Shown piece after piece: positions 17,359-26,985 of a stretch of DNA of 64,000 nt (the first letter of the stretch is position 1; each line of letters opens with the position of its first letter). The notes under the pieces were generated by a model that worked only from the letters and a program-made list of their open reading frames with translations, did no database searches and was not told the origin of the DNA. The position numbers were made by a program, and so were the translations under genes. Source of the DNA: Alcaligenaceae bacterium (GTDB lineage Bacteria; Pseudomonadota; Gammaproteobacteria; Burkholderiales; Burkholderiaceae_B); assembly GCA_013416485.1 (NCBI GenBank), contig JACCEO010000001.1, positions 62,001-126,000 on the forward strand. The letters run 5' to 3'.

Positions 17359-18399
17359 ATGAAAGCAGCAATTGTTGGTGTGGGGTCGTTGGGAACCATT
17401 ATGGGGGCGTTAATGACTCAAAAGGGCTATGCCATCCAGATGGTAGATGCCAATGCCGAGCATGTCGATGCCTTGAACCGTGATGGGGCCACGATAACAG
17501 GTGCCATGTCATTAACGGTACCGGTGCAGGCGTGTTTGCCAGAGCAGATGTCAGGAACCTATGACCTGATCATACTCATGAATAAGCAAACGACGAATTC
17601 GGTAGTACTGCCAAACCTGCTGAAGCATTTGCATGACAGCAGCATAGTTTGCACCTTGCAAAATGGTATACCCGAAGAGGACGTTGCTGCTGTCGTTGGT
17701 GCGCACCGGACCATAGGCGGTGCGGTAGGGTTTGGTGCTACCTGGCTAAGGCCAGGAGTATCACAGCTAACCACTGACGCCGACACTATGCGCCAGTTTG
17801 CCTTTGAGATTGGCGAGCTGGATGGCGTGATGCGCCCCAGGCTAAAAGACGTGCAAGCCTATCTGGGATGTGTTGGTCAAACTGACTTGCTGCCTAATCT
17901 CATGGGGATACGCTGGGCTAAGCTGCTGATGAATGCAACTTTTAGCGGTATGTCGGCGGCATTGGGATGCACGTTTGGCGAAGTGTTAAACAACCCCAAG
18001 GCAATGGTGTGCATTGCGTTTATTGCTAACGAATGCATACGTGTCAGTCATGCCCACGGCATAATTTTAGAGCCTATGCAGGGTGCGGATATGTCTGATC
18101 TAGCTTTTGATACAGCACAGCAGATTCCCGAAAAAATGCCGCTGTACCAGAAAATATGGGGCCCGCACGTGAATCTTAAGGCCAGTATGCTGCAAGACCT
18201 GGAGAAAGGTCGTGATTGCGAAATTTTGCAAATCAATGGCGTGGTGTGCCGTAAAGGTCGGGAAGTGGGTATTGCCACACCGTTCAATGACAAGGTCGTT
18301 GAACTGGTAAGTAGTGCCCAAACTAGGCGAGGTGTGAATGATTATTCCTACCTTGAGCAATTCATGCCCTTGATAGAACAGTACGCGCCAGGCGTTTAA
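17359..18399 (+). CDS. Ketopantoate reductase family NAD(P)-dependent enzyme
   Basis: A 346-residue protein with the N-terminal Rossmann motif GVGSLGTIMG and the family layout of 2-dehydropantoate 2-reductase (NGIPEE, GAVGFGATWL, and the Asn/Lys-rich helical C-terminal domain with WAKLLMNATFSGM). I start at the ATG at 17359, which puts the Rossmann strand at the very N terminus and has AGGA ten bases upstream; longer starts at 17338 and 17314 are possible. At 346 residues it is longer than the usual PanE (about 300) and sits in a catabolic context. It may reduce a 2-oxo acid other than ketopantoate, or oxidise a 2-hydroxy acid. Confidence 0.82.
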   Translation: MKAAIVGVGSLGTIMGALMTQKGYAIQMVDANAEHVDALNRDGATITGAMSLTVPVQACLPEQMSGTYDLIILMNKQTTNSVVLPNLLKHLHDSSIVCTLQNGIPEEDVAAVVGAHRTIGGAVGFGATWLRPGVSQLTTDADTMRQFAFEIGELDGVMRPRLKDVQAYLGCVGQTDLLPNLMGIRWAKLLMNATFSGMSAALGCTFGEVLNNPKAMVCIAFIANECIRVSHAHGIILEPMQGADMSDLAFDTAQQIPEKMPLYQKIWGPHVNLKASMLQDLEKGRDCEILQINGVVCRKGREVGIATPFNDKVVELVSSAQTRRGVNDYSYLEQFMPLIEQYAPGV

Positions 18400-18408
18400 C
18401 GCCTGGCG
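18386..18408. terminator. Perfect hairpin between convergent genes
   Basis: CGCCAGGCG-TTTAA-CGCCTGGCG is a perfect 9-bp stem that includes the stop codon of the ketopantoate-reductase-like gene and is followed by a T-rich stretch. The convergent FadJ-like gene ends 16 bp further on, so it may serve both strands. Confidence 0.7.
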
Positions 18409-18423
18409 ATAGGCTTTTATTGC

Positions 18424-20508
18424 TTAGTTTGCGCCAGCTTTTGCCAGGCTGCTGGGTATATCCCAGTAGCCAAAGGCATTGCCGGTATGTTTAGCAAACG
18501 CCTGCATACTAGCCACCACGCGGTCTGGGCCTATGGTGCTGGCGTAGAACATAGGACCACCGCGAAATGCAGGGTATCCATAACCATGCAGCCACACAGT
18601 ATCTATGTCGCCAGATCGGTAGGCGATACCTTCTTCTAGAATTTTGTAGCCTTCGGCAATCAGAGGGTATAGGCAGCGCTCAACCACTTCTTGTGCGCTA
18701 ATGTCTGTACGCTGAGTGATGCCATGTTCCTGGGCCAAGCGGGCAAATAGCTCTAGGGCGGCTGTATCTTCTACCGGTGTGCGACCCTCATAGCGGTAGT
18801 AACCACTGCTGGTTTTTTGTCCGTAGCGACCTTCCTCAAAAAGCCGTTGCACTACGACACGGTAGGTGTCATCGTCGGGCAGGCTGCCTGATTTCTTTTG
18901 TTCCAGTACGACCTTGGCAGCAACGTCAACACCAGCCATGTCTATCATGCGGCAAGGGCCCATAGCCATACCGTAATCTTCTAGAGCTTTATCAATAAAG
19001 CTGGGTGTAGCCCCTTCCAGCAATAGGAATTCGGCTTCGCGTAAATAGCCTTCCAGCATGCGGTTGCCGATAAAGCCAAAACACACCCCGGACACGGCAG
19101 CGACCTTGTTAATACGCTTAGCCAAACGCATGACAGTAGCCAGTACCTCAGGTGCAGTATGGTCGCAGCGCACGACTTCGAGTAGGCGCATAATGTTTGC
19201 TGGACTAAAGAAGTGCATGCCCAGTACATCGGGGACCCTGCCTGAACATTCTGCCAGTACATTGACGTCTAGCGATGAGGTATTGCTGGCCAGTATCGCA
19301 CCTGGTTTGGCGATTTCACCTAAGCGTTTGAAGATGGCTTTTTTGATATCAAAATTTTCAAATACCGCTTCAACAATAAGATCGCAAGTCGATAATTGCA
19401 GGTCATCTTCTGTGGTGCTGATCAAGTCAGTACGATGCTGCGCTTCCTGTGGTGTCAGGCGGCCTTTGGTAACTGAGCCTTGGTAGGTTTTAGCGATTAG
19501 CTCATTTGCGCGTGTCAGAGTCTGTGCACTAAGGTCTTGCAATACGACGGGGAAACCCGCGTTGGCAAAGCTCATGGCAATGCCAGTACCCATAGTCCCA
19601 GCACCCACAATACCTATAGACTGTATGTTTCTTAGGGGCAGGTCGCGTGGTAAATTAGGTATGCGAGCGGCTTCACGTTCGGCAAAAAAAGCATGCCTTA
19701 ACGCTTTGGATTCGTCGGTATCCCGGCAAGCAACAAATGCCTGTCTTTCGTAGGCTAGGCCTTCGGCCAGGGATAGGCTGCCTGCCAGTTCCGTGCATTT
19801 GGCGGCTGCGCGTGTTGCATTACCGCCTTTGTCGGCAGTAGGCAATTTATTGACCTGTTGTTCTAGGTTTGCCTTGTCGGTATCACTAAGGGTCAACGGC
19901 AAATTGCCTATCACGCGATTCGCGTGGTCTACGTCAGTAATGTTGCGGCAGTAGGCTAAGGCTTGTGCGTGTAAGTCGTCATTGAAGATAGCGTCTACTA
20001 GGCCGATATCCAGCGCATGGGCGGCCGATATAGGCTGGCCACTAACAATCATGCCCAGTGCTTTGGTGAAGCCCACAAGGCGTGGCAAACGCTGGGTGCC
20101 GCCGCTGCCAGGCAATACGCCTAGCTTGACTTCAGGCAAGCCCATTTGTGTTGAGTCTTGGGCAACACGGTAATGACAAGACAAGCACAGTTCAAGTCCG
20201 CCACCTAGTACTGTGCCATGCATGACGGCAACAACTGGCACCTGCATGGATTCGATCAGCGCATGGATATCGTTGGGGTCAGGTGCTGGGATTTCCGGTA
20301 AATCAAATTCGCGGATGTCCGCTCCGGCCATAAAGGTACGGCCAGCACAGCTAAGCATAATGGCTTTAATGTCGGCATTATTACGCAGTTGCTCGAAGGC
20401 CGACAGGAGCTGCTCGCGTACGGCTTGTGAGCTGGCATTGATAGGTGGATTGTCAATGGTAACAATGCCGATATCACCCTCTTGGGTGTATGTGACTAGT
20501 GCTGACAT
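18424..20508 (-). CDS. Bifunctional enoyl-CoA hydratase/3-hydroxyacyl-CoA dehydrogenase
   Basis: A 694-residue multifunctional beta-oxidation enzyme (FadJ/FadB-like, closest in layout to the peroxisomal type). The N-terminal crotonase domain (1-190) keeps both catalytic glutamates (GGGLELCL and LPEVKLG). The NAD-binding domain starts near 297 with GIVGAGTMGTGIAMSF and includes the catalytic MHFFSPANIMRLLEVV. Two C-terminal 3HCDH helical domains follow. It would hydrate enoyl-CoA and oxidise the 3-hydroxyacyl-CoA. It is the last gene of a minus-strand operon with an acyl-CoA dehydrogenase, an SDR and a ligase. A thiolase is encoded across the TetR gene at 25752. Confidence 0.93.
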   Translation of the reverse strand: MSALVTYTQEGDIGIVTIDNPPINASSQAVREQLLSAFEQLRNNADIKAIMLSCAGRTFMAGADIREFDLPEIPAPDPNDIHALIESMQVPVVAVMHGTVLGGGLELCLSCHYRVAQDSTQMGLPEVKLGVLPGSGGTQRLPRLVGFTKALGMIVSGQPISAAHALDIGLVDAIFNDDLHAQALAYCRNITDVDHANRVIGNLPLTLSDTDKANLEQQVNKLPTADKGGNATRAAAKCTELAGSLSLAEGLAYERQAFVACRDTDESKALRHAFFAEREAARIPNLPRDLPLRNIQSIGIVGAGTMGTGIAMSFANAGFPVVLQDLSAQTLTRANELIAKTYQGSVTKGRLTPQEAQHRTDLISTTEDDLQLSTCDLIVEAVFENFDIKKAIFKRLGEIAKPGAILASNTSSLDVNVLAECSGRVPDVLGMHFFSPANIMRLLEVVRCDHTAPEVLATVMRLAKRINKVAAVSGVCFGFIGNRMLEGYLREAEFLLLEGATPSFIDKALEDYGMAMGPCRMIDMAGVDVAAKVVLEQKKSGSLPDDDTYRVVVQRLFEEGRYGQKTSSGYYRYEGRTPVEDTAALELFARLAQEHGITQRTDISAQEVVERCLYPLIAEGYKILEEGIAYRSGDIDTVWLHGYGYPAFRGGPMFYASTIGPDRVVASMQAFAKHTGNAFGYWDIPSSLAKAGAN

Positions 20509-20554
20509 AAGTACTTTTCCCTGTTTGTTGTGTGCTTAGATGAGAACGGTGTGA

Positions 20555-22360
20555 TTAGAACCAGTTGTCTTGCATGGTTGAAACGGTATGGTTTTCATCA
20601 AGTATTAAGTTCAACCAACCTTCTGCTTTTGCAAGTTCGTAGGCATAGAAGTAATGCATAGCACTACGCTTGCCAGCGACAAAATCGGCATCGGCCGTGA
20701 TACTGCTTTGGGCTGCCAATGTGACTTCCAGCCATAGCCAGGCCATAACAATATGACCAAAGGCCTGCATATAAGGGGTGGCATGCGCCAGCGACATTTC
20801 CAACATGCCGTCTTGTTGAGATTTTTGCGTGGCCTTGATCAGGTGCTGCAGCTGCGTATTGAGGTCGTTTGCAAAATGGCTTAGGTCGGCGTGGCTTTGA
20901 GCTAGTACTATGGTTTGCTTGACTTCGGATAGCCATAAATCAAAGGCGGCGCCATTGTTTTGTCTTACCTTTCTGCCCAGTAGATCCAGCCCTTGTATGC
21001 CATGAGTTCCTTCGTGAATCATGTTCAAACGGTTGTCGCGCCAGTATTGTTCGACCGGGAAATCACGTGTGTAACCCGAACCTCCCAGTACCTGTATGGC
21101 AAGGTTATTGGCTTCCAGGCACCACTCGCTAGGCCAGCTTTTAGCAATAGGGGTCAGCAGCTCAAGTAGGGCATGGGCCCGGTCTTTTTGAGCATCTGTG
21201 CCAGTGCGTTTGTCGTCGATCAGGCTGGCGCAATACAGGACTAAGGCCAAAGCCCCTTCGCTGAAGGATTTTTGCGCCAACAACATGCGTTTTACATCGG
21301 GGTGTTCTATGAGCTTTACCTGGGAATTACCGCGCTCAGTACCCTTGTTGCTGCGCAAATGACCTTGGCGTCGTTCGCGAGCATAGTCTAGCGACGACTC
21401 GTAGCCGGCATAGCCCAACATGGCTGCACCCATACCAATATTGATACGTGCTTCGTTCATCATGTGGAACATCAGTGCCAGGCCTTGGCCAGGCTCGCCA
21501 ATGCGATAGCCTATAGCACCGCTATTTTCACCAAAGCTAAGCAAGGTATTAGGAATGCCTCGATAACCCAGCTTGTGGTTTAAACCGGTGAGCACCACGT
21601 CATTGCGAGTGGTGCTTAGGTCGCCGTTGCTATCGACCAGGAATTTAGGCACTACAAATAAGGAAATGCCTTTTGGACCTGGAGGCAGTTGCCCGTTGGC
21701 ATCAGGAATCTTGGCCAGCACCAGGTGAATGATGTTGTCGGTTAAGTCATGTTCGGCACCAGATATCCACATTTTACTGCCCTTGATATGGTAGCGTGGA
21801 CCTAAGGTGCAGTCTTGGTAGTCATCGCCATCAGGGGTGGCTTTGGTAGTGATATCACCCAGGCTAGAACCCGCCGAGGGTTCGCTTAGGCACATGGTGC
21901 CAAAATAACGACCTTCTAGTTGTGGCAGGGCGAAGGCATTTTTTTGCGCATCCGTTCCGTGTGCCATAAGCAGGTTGGCGTTTGCGTAGGTAAGCATGCC
22001 AAATGCCGACAAACTAATGCTATGGAACGCAAAAAAAGTATTCGCTGCCATGTCTATGACATAAGGTAGTTGCATGCCGCCCACCTCTTCAGCGTGGCCT
22101 GCTGCCAGCAAGCCAGATTCTGTATAAGCTTTTAGTGCTTGTGCAACGCCATCGGGAAGCTTGACGGCTCCGTTAATGAATTCAGGCTCTTGATCATCAG
22201 TTAGCCGGTTCAGCGGTTGAAATTGCTCTAGGGCTATTTTTTCGCTGACGTCCAGTACTGAGTCAAAGGTTTCGCGACTGTGTGCCGCATAGTGATCACG
22301 ACTGGTCAGGTCTTGTACTTTGAGCCAGTCATACATCATGAATTCTAAGGTTTTTCTCAC
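20555..22360 (-). CDS. Long acyl-CoA dehydrogenase (about 600 aa, DmdC-like branch)
   Basis: A 601-residue acyl-CoA dehydrogenase with the extra C-terminal domain found in the DmdC (3-methylmercaptopropionyl-CoA dehydrogenase) and related long-chain branch. Visible are CLSEPSAGSSLGDITTKA, KMWISGAEHDLTDNIIHLVLA, LGGSGYTRDFPVEQYWRDNRLNMIHEGT with the canonical catalytic Glu in HEGT, and a helical C-terminal tail. The start used is a GTG at 22360 with AGG eight bases upstream; ATGs seven and eight codons in are alternatives. It works with the FadJ-like enzyme downstream. The acyl substrate is not evident, and DmdC function should not be assumed. Confidence 0.88.
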   Translation of the reverse strand: MRKTLEFMMYDWLKVQDLTSRDHYAAHSRETFDSVLDVSEKIALEQFQPLNRLTDDQEPEFINGAVKLPDGVAQALKAYTESGLLAAGHAEEVGGMQLPYVIDMAANTFFAFHSISLSAFGMLTYANANLLMAHGTDAQKNAFALPQLEGRYFGTMCLSEPSAGSSLGDITTKATPDGDDYQDCTLGPRYHIKGSKMWISGAEHDLTDNIIHLVLAKIPDANGQLPPGPKGISLFVVPKFLVDSNGDLSTTRNDVVLTGLNHKLGYRGIPNTLLSFGENSGAIGYRIGEPGQGLALMFHMMNEARINIGMGAAMLGYAGYESSLDYARERRQGHLRSNKGTERGNSQVKLIEHPDVKRMLLAQKSFSEGALALVLYCASLIDDKRTGTDAQKDRAHALLELLTPIAKSWPSEWCLEANNLAIQVLGGSGYTRDFPVEQYWRDNRLNMIHEGTHGIQGLDLLGRKVRQNNGAAFDLWLSEVKQTIVLAQSHADLSHFANDLNTQLQHLIKATQKSQQDGMLEMSLAHATPYMQAFGHIVMAWLWLEVTLAAQSSITADADFVAGKRSAMHYFYAYELAKAEGWLNLILDENHTVSTMQDNWF

Positions 22361-22381
22361 GTTTTTTACCTAATATGCTTA

Positions 22382-23188
22382 TCAAAGAGAATTGACGGTT
22401 TGCCCACCGTCGACTACGACGACTGAACCTGTCATATAACTGCTAGCGTCGGACGCCAGCAACAAGGCTGCACCAACCAAGTCTTGGCTTTTGCCAAAGC
22501 GACGCTGGGGTATGCGTTTTACCAATGCATCTGTAAAGCCTGCGTCTTCGAAATCGCGATGCATATCGGTTTCTATATTCCCAGGGCACAAGGCGTTGAC
22601 ACGAACGTTATTACGCGCCAGTTCATAGGCCATCACTTTGGATAAGTGGATCAGGCCTGCTTTGCTAGCGCCGTAGCTGGATAAAAATCCACCGGGTCTG
22701 ATGCCGGCCGTAGAGGCTATGTTGATAATGGATCCGCCACCTTGCTTGACCATTTCGGCTGCAGCGCGTTGTCCAACTAAAAAGGCGCCACGTAAATTGA
22801 CACCAATGACAGAGTCAAGGTCTTCCGGGGTTTGTTCCAGAAAAGGTTTTAGTAGTGCTATACCCGCGCAATTGACCACGACATCGGGGTAGCGACCAAA
22901 CTCTTGATGGACCTGGTCAAAGGCTGCGTTTATGGACGTGGCATCGGCCACATCCATAGCGATGCCTTTTGCAACTGCACCTTGGTCACACAAGCGTTGC
23001 GCTTCTTGGGATACCCGTGATTCGCGGCGTGCGCATAGCACTACCGTAGCGCCGGCGCGAGCCAATGCCCCGGCGAGCGACAGCCCTATGCCGCTAGATG
23101 CCCCAGTGACGAGTGCTAGCTTATTTTTTAAGCTAAATAAGATGTCTTCGTTCTCGGGCGAAGAGGCGTTGTTAGCAGATTGATTCAT
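22382..23188 (-). CDS. SDR family oxidoreductase
   Basis: A 268-residue short-chain dehydrogenase with TGASSGIG at about 29-36, NCAG, NIAST and the catalytic SYGASK (Tyr and Lys present). The C-terminal SYMTGSVVVVDGG is typical of classical SDRs. It sits 21 bp upstream of the acyl-CoA dehydrogenase and 44 bp downstream of the ligase in the same operon, so it probably acts on a hydroxyacyl-CoA or related alcohol/ketone intermediate. Confidence 0.88.
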   Translation of the reverse strand: MNQSANNASSPENEDILFSLKNKLALVTGASSGIGLSLAGALARAGATVVLCARRESRVSQEAQRLCDQGAVAKGIAMDVADATSINAAFDQVHQEFGRYPDVVVNCAGIALLKPFLEQTPEDLDSVIGVNLRGAFLVGQRAAAEMVKQGGGSIINIASTAGIRPGGFLSSYGASKAGLIHLSKVMAYELARNNVRVNALCPGNIETDMHRDFEDAGFTDALVKRIPQRRFGKSQDLVGAALLLASDASSYMTGSVVVVDGGQTVNSL

Positions 23189-23232
23189 AGTTAGTCTCGG
23201 TATGATGCGCAGCCAATTGCACTAAGAGGAAA

Positions 23233-24858
23233 TTATTTGCTGCTTTGTTGTGTGTGTTCACGCAGTAATTTTTTATTGAGCTTGCCTACACTTGTGCGAG
23301 GTAGCTCATCAACAAAGTGGATTTCATCAGGGGTGGCGTAAGGGGGGAACTTACCTTCGTCAATACGCTGTTTTAAGATGTTGCGCATTTCTGCAGCAAT
23401 GACATCTGTTGCCGCGTCGGGTTGTTTTAATTTGACAAAAGCGCATGGTCTTTCACCCCATTTTTCACTAGGAATCGCAATAACAGCGACTTCATCAACC
23501 TTAGGATGCTCGGATAGGCAGGCTTCCAGATCTAGGGATGACAGCCATTCACCGCCGGTTTTAATGACGTCTTTGGTGCGATCCACTAAGTGGAAAGCGC
23601 CGTCATCTTCTTGGATGACGACATCACCTGTATGCAAAAACCCACCTTTCCATAGTTGTTCTGATAGGGCAGGTTCGTTGTGGTAACCCTGGGTCAGCCA
23701 CACAGACCTGGCGACCAATTCGCCTTGAGCACTACCTGCTTGGGCATCTATTTTCAAGGTGGCAAGGGGGATAGGGTGGCCTATACGGCAGAGTTTTTCG
23801 GGGTGCGCCGCAGCATCTTCTGCCGTGGTTTGGGCAAAGCTGATAATGGGGCAGGTTTCCGACATGCCATAGCCGGTATAAACATGTAAACCGGATGCCA
23901 TAGCGCGCTTTGCTAGCACGGGTGACATGGCAGAACCACCCACCAGTACCTTCCAACCGGGTAATTTTTGAGATTTTTTCTCGGCTTCGGCTAGCACCAT
24001 TTGTAGGATGGTTGGCACGCAATGAGAAAACGTTACACCTTCGGTTTGGACCAGATCCACCAAGGCTTGGGCATCGTAGCGACCGGGATATACCTGTTTA
24101 ACCCCTAGTAGCGTAGCGACATAAGGTAGCCCCCACGCATGTACGTGGAACATGGGGGTCAAAGGCATATAGACGTCTGTACGCCTAAAGGCCTGGTAGT
24201 CATCGGCGGTCCCTAATGCAAACCCAGAGGCCAAGGTATGGGTCACCAACTGACGGTGTGTGTAGCTTACGCCCTTGGGCAGGCCGGTAGTTCCAGTGGT
24301 ATAGAAATGCGTCGCAATGCTATCTTCACTGACGTATGGGAATTCAAAAGAGGCATCGGCAGCGTCCAGCAAGGCTTCATATTCGCCGACACAAGATAGT
24401 GTCGAATCCGATTCGCCAATAATAATAATGGGGGGAATCTTGTCGGTATCGGCGTAAACCTGCTCGAGTAACGGCATGAATTCAGCGGCAGTAATAATGA
24501 CTTCCGACTGACTATGTTCCAAGGTGTAGCGTACTTGGTCGACCGACAGGCGGATATTCACCGTCATTAAGGTGGCGCCCAGCATAGGTATCGCAAAATA
24601 AGACTCAAGATACCTATGGCTATCGCGTTCTAGAACGGCGACACGAGTGGCGTGCTTTACACCTAGCTTTTGCAGGGCATGGCCTAATTTCTTAACGCGT
24701 ATACCCAGGTCTTGGTAGCTTAGACGCAGGCCACCATAAGTAACTATTTCTTGGGTGCCGCCAGCGATAAGACCGCTGGCTAAAACGGTGTCTAGTGTCA
24801 GTTCGCAGCGGTAGTTGCCAGGGGTGGGTTTTGATCCTGAAAAGCTTGTGGTTGTCAT
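23233..24858 (-). CDS. Medium/long-chain fatty-acid-CoA ligase
   Basis: An AMP-forming acyl-CoA ligase of 541 residues, first gene of the minus-strand beta-oxidation operon. Motifs include THFYTTGTTGLPKGVSYTH, YGMSETCP, TGDVVIQEDDGAFHLVDRTKDVIKTGGEWLSS and the C-terminal PRTSVGKLNKK. The WLSSLDLE segment and VPTILQMVL are typical of the medium-chain ligase group. The ATG at 24858 (GGA eight bases upstream) is preferred over a TTG at 24885. It is divergent from a TetR regulator that is its likely controller. Confidence 0.9.
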   Translation of the reverse strand: MTTTSFSGSKPTPGNYRCELTLDTVLASGLIAGGTQEIVTYGGLRLSYQDLGIRVKKLGHALQKLGVKHATRVAVLERDSHRYLESYFAIPMLGATLMTVNIRLSVDQVRYTLEHSQSEVIITAAEFMPLLEQVYADTDKIPPIIIIGESDSTLSCVGEYEALLDAADASFEFPYVSEDSIATHFYTTGTTGLPKGVSYTHRQLVTHTLASGFALGTADDYQAFRRTDVYMPLTPMFHVHAWGLPYVATLLGVKQVYPGRYDAQALVDLVQTEGVTFSHCVPTILQMVLAEAEKKSQKLPGWKVLVGGSAMSPVLAKRAMASGLHVYTGYGMSETCPIISFAQTTAEDAAAHPEKLCRIGHPIPLATLKIDAQAGSAQGELVARSVWLTQGYHNEPALSEQLWKGGFLHTGDVVIQEDDGAFHLVDRTKDVIKTGGEWLSSLDLEACLSEHPKVDEVAVIAIPSEKWGERPCAFVKLKQPDAATDVIAAEMRNILKQRIDEGKFPPYATPDEIHFVDELPRTSVGKLNKKLLREHTQQSSK

Positions 24859-24998
24859 ATGCAATATCCATTCGTTAAATATCAAGGTTGCCCTATGGGG
24901 GCTCGCAAAACACAGCTCGCCAGTGCTGATAGACCCACATTAAATCAAGCAATGATTTAACTTTGAAACCAGGGATAACACTGATGAATACTAGTGAC

Positions 24999-25008
24999 CA
25001 AGCGCTTG
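24999..25008. promoter_or_regulatory. Palindrome in divergent ligase/TetR promoter region
   Basis: CAAGCGCTTG is a perfect 10-bp palindrome roughly midway in the 210-bp gap between the divergent ligase (24858) and TetR (25069) genes. It is a candidate TetR operator by position. No promoter hexamers could be assigned securely. Confidence 0.3.
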
Positions 25009-25068
25009 CTTCATTTTTGATTCTACCTCTATACTTGATCGTATTCCAGTACTCGATTACCACTACAC

Positions 25069-25683
25069 ATGACTGACTTTGTCCTATCCCCTAGCAGCAA
25101 AAGCAAGGATCTCGCCGCACCAGCGACTGAGTCCACTAGGGCTCGGATACTGGATGCCACGGCTAGTCTTATTCGTCAAAAAGGCTTTAAGGCAACCACG
25201 GTCAGGGATATCGGTACTGCGGTTGGTTTGTATTCTGGTAGCTTGTTTCATTACTTCAAAAGCAAAGACGAGATCCTGATGGAAATAATGCGTGCCGCAT
25301 TTATCTCCATTTGTACACGTCATGAACAAGCACTGGCCTTACCGTTAACACCACTTGAAAAACTACGTCGATTTATTTGGCAGGAAGTCGATCTGGTGTT
25401 TATGACCGAAGAGGGTGACTACCACGCTGTGCTGTATTTTGATTGGCGTGACGTGTCCCCTAAGAACATGCCTGAACTCATACAGTTACGAAAACGCTAC
25501 TTCAGTTCTTGGACTGAGGTGGTCCAGCAGTGCCATGATGCAGGGCACCTAAAGGGTGATCCGGCAATTTCCGTACGCATCATAGAAGCGACGTTACGCG
25601 GCATGATGAGCTGGTATCGACCAGATGGTCGCTACGATCCACATCAAGTGACCGACGAAATTATTTTGATTCTTGCCAGGTGA
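25069..25683 (+). CDS. TetR family transcriptional regulator
   Basis: A 204-residue TetR-type regulator. The N-terminal helix-turn-helix (about 22-70) reads TRARILDATASLIRQKGFKATTVRDIG followed by SLFHYFKSKDEIL. The C-terminal domain is helical and would bind an effector, probably an acyl-CoA or fatty acid given the neighbours. It is divergent from the beta-oxidation operon and upstream of the thiolase/LIV transporter set, and could repress both. Confidence 0.9.
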   Translation: MTDFVLSPSSKSKDLAAPATESTRARILDATASLIRQKGFKATTVRDIGTAVGLYSGSLFHYFKSKDEILMEIMRAAFISICTRHEQALALPLTPLEKLRRFIWQEVDLVFMTEEGDYHAVLYFDWRDVSPKNMPELIQLRKRYFSSWTEVVQQCHDAGHLKGDPAISVRIIEATLRGMMSWYRPDGRYDPHQVTDEIILILAR

Positions 25684-25751
25684 GTCCGTATTTTTGACTA
25701 CCCAATTCTATTGATAGATGTTTATCAACCGGATTACAACTAGGAAGTATT

Positions 25752-26942
25752 ATGAGAGCAGCCGTTATTGTTTCCACCGCCCGCACCCCCATTGGCAAAG
25801 CCTTCCGCGGGGCACTTAACAATATAAAATCCCCTTCGTTGATGGGGCATGCAATTCATCACGCCGTACAGCGTGCCAATATTGACCCGGCCGAAGTTGA
25901 AGATGTACTTGTGGGTACCGTGCTGGGCGCTGGTACAGCGGGTGGCAATATTGCCAGGTATGCAAGCTTGGCGGCGGGGTTGCCAATTTCTGTACCAGGT
26001 CAAACAATGGACAGGCAATGCGCCTCGGGTTTGATGGCTATTGCAGCTGCTGCGCGCCAAGTTACCTTGGAAGGCATGGATATTGTGGTTGCTGGTGGCC
26101 AAGACAATATCTCGGCAGTGCAAAATGACTACATGCCTTGGACCTTTAACAGCGCTGATCCCGCTGTTATCCGCGCTGCTCAGCACGCTTACATGCCTAT
26201 GTTGCAAACAGCAGAGTACGTTGCTAGTAAATATGGCATTAGCCGAGACGCCCAAGATGCTTACGCACTGGAATCACAGATGCGTACAGCGGCGGCACAA
26301 GAAGCTGGCTTGTTCAATAATGAAATTGTGCCCATCACCACTAGCCAGGCGATCACCGATAAAGCCACTGGCGTAACCAGCTATCAAGAAGTCACACTCT
26401 CCCAAGACGAAGGTAATCGTCCCCAAACTACCTTAGCCAGTCTGGCTGGACTTAAGCCAGTTATTGATGGCGGCTTGGTGACTGCAGGTAATGCTAGCCA
26501 GTTATCCGATGGTGCATCCGCATGTGTAGTAATGGATGCCGCACTGGCTGAACGCCGTGGGCTAGAACCATTAGGCATTTACCGTGGCATGGCAGTGGCT
26601 GGGTGCGCACCCGAAGAAATGGGTATAGGCCCAATACTGGCTATACCTAAGCTGCTGAAACAGCATGGTCTAAGCGTTCAAGACATCGGATTATGGGAAA
26701 TTAACGAGGCTTTTGCCTGTCAAGTTCTGTATAGCCGCGATTATCTAGGCATAGACCCCAGCTTGTGCAACGTGAACGGGGGTGCTATTTCTATCGGCCA
26801 TCCTTATGGTATGACCGGGGCAAGGCTAGTTGGTCATGCGTTGCTCGAAGGTAGGCGTCGTGGCGCACGTTATGTAGTCGTTAGTATGTGCGTTGGCGGT
26901 GGCATGGGAGCCGCAGGCTTATTTGAAGTAAGCGGTAAATAA
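25752..26942 (+). CDS. Acetyl-CoA acyltransferase (thiolase)
   Basis: A 396-residue thiolase that would release acetyl-CoA from 3-oxoacyl-CoA, the last step of beta-oxidation. The active-site Cys90 is in MDRQCASGL, the His in [14 protein letters not shown], and the second Cys in [11 protein letters not shown]. It has an AGGAAG box before the ATG. It is the first gene of the plus-strand set with the LIV-type ABC transporter and complements the FadJ-like enzyme encoded on the other side of the TetR gene. Confidence 0.93.
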   Translation: MRAAVIVSTARTPIGKAFRGALNNIKSPSLMGHAIHHAVQRANIDPAEVEDVLVGTVLGAGTAGGNIARYASLAAGLPISVPGQTMDRQCASGLMAIAAAARQVTLEGMDIVVAGGQDNISAVQNDYMPWTFNSADPAVIRAAQHAYMPMLQTAEYVASKYGISRDAQDAYALESQMRTAAAQEAGLFNNEIVPITTSQAITDKATGVTSYQEVTLSQDEGNRPQTTLASLAGLKPVIDGGLVTAGNASQLSDGASACVVMDAALAERRGLEPLGIYRGMAVAGCAPEEMGIGPILAIPKLLKQHGLSVQDIGLWEINEAFACQVLYSRDYLGIDPSLCNVNGGAISIGHPYGMTGARLVGHALLEGRRRGARYVVVSMCVGGGMGAAGLFEVSGK

Positions 26943-26985
26943 CAATAATAGCCAGGCTGGTTATTAGCCAAATACGGAGACTCGA

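Noticed and set aside
20555-22360. DMSP demethylation pathway enzyme DmdC
   Set aside because: Same branch by layout, but no other dmd genes are present, so a specific DmdC name is not supported.
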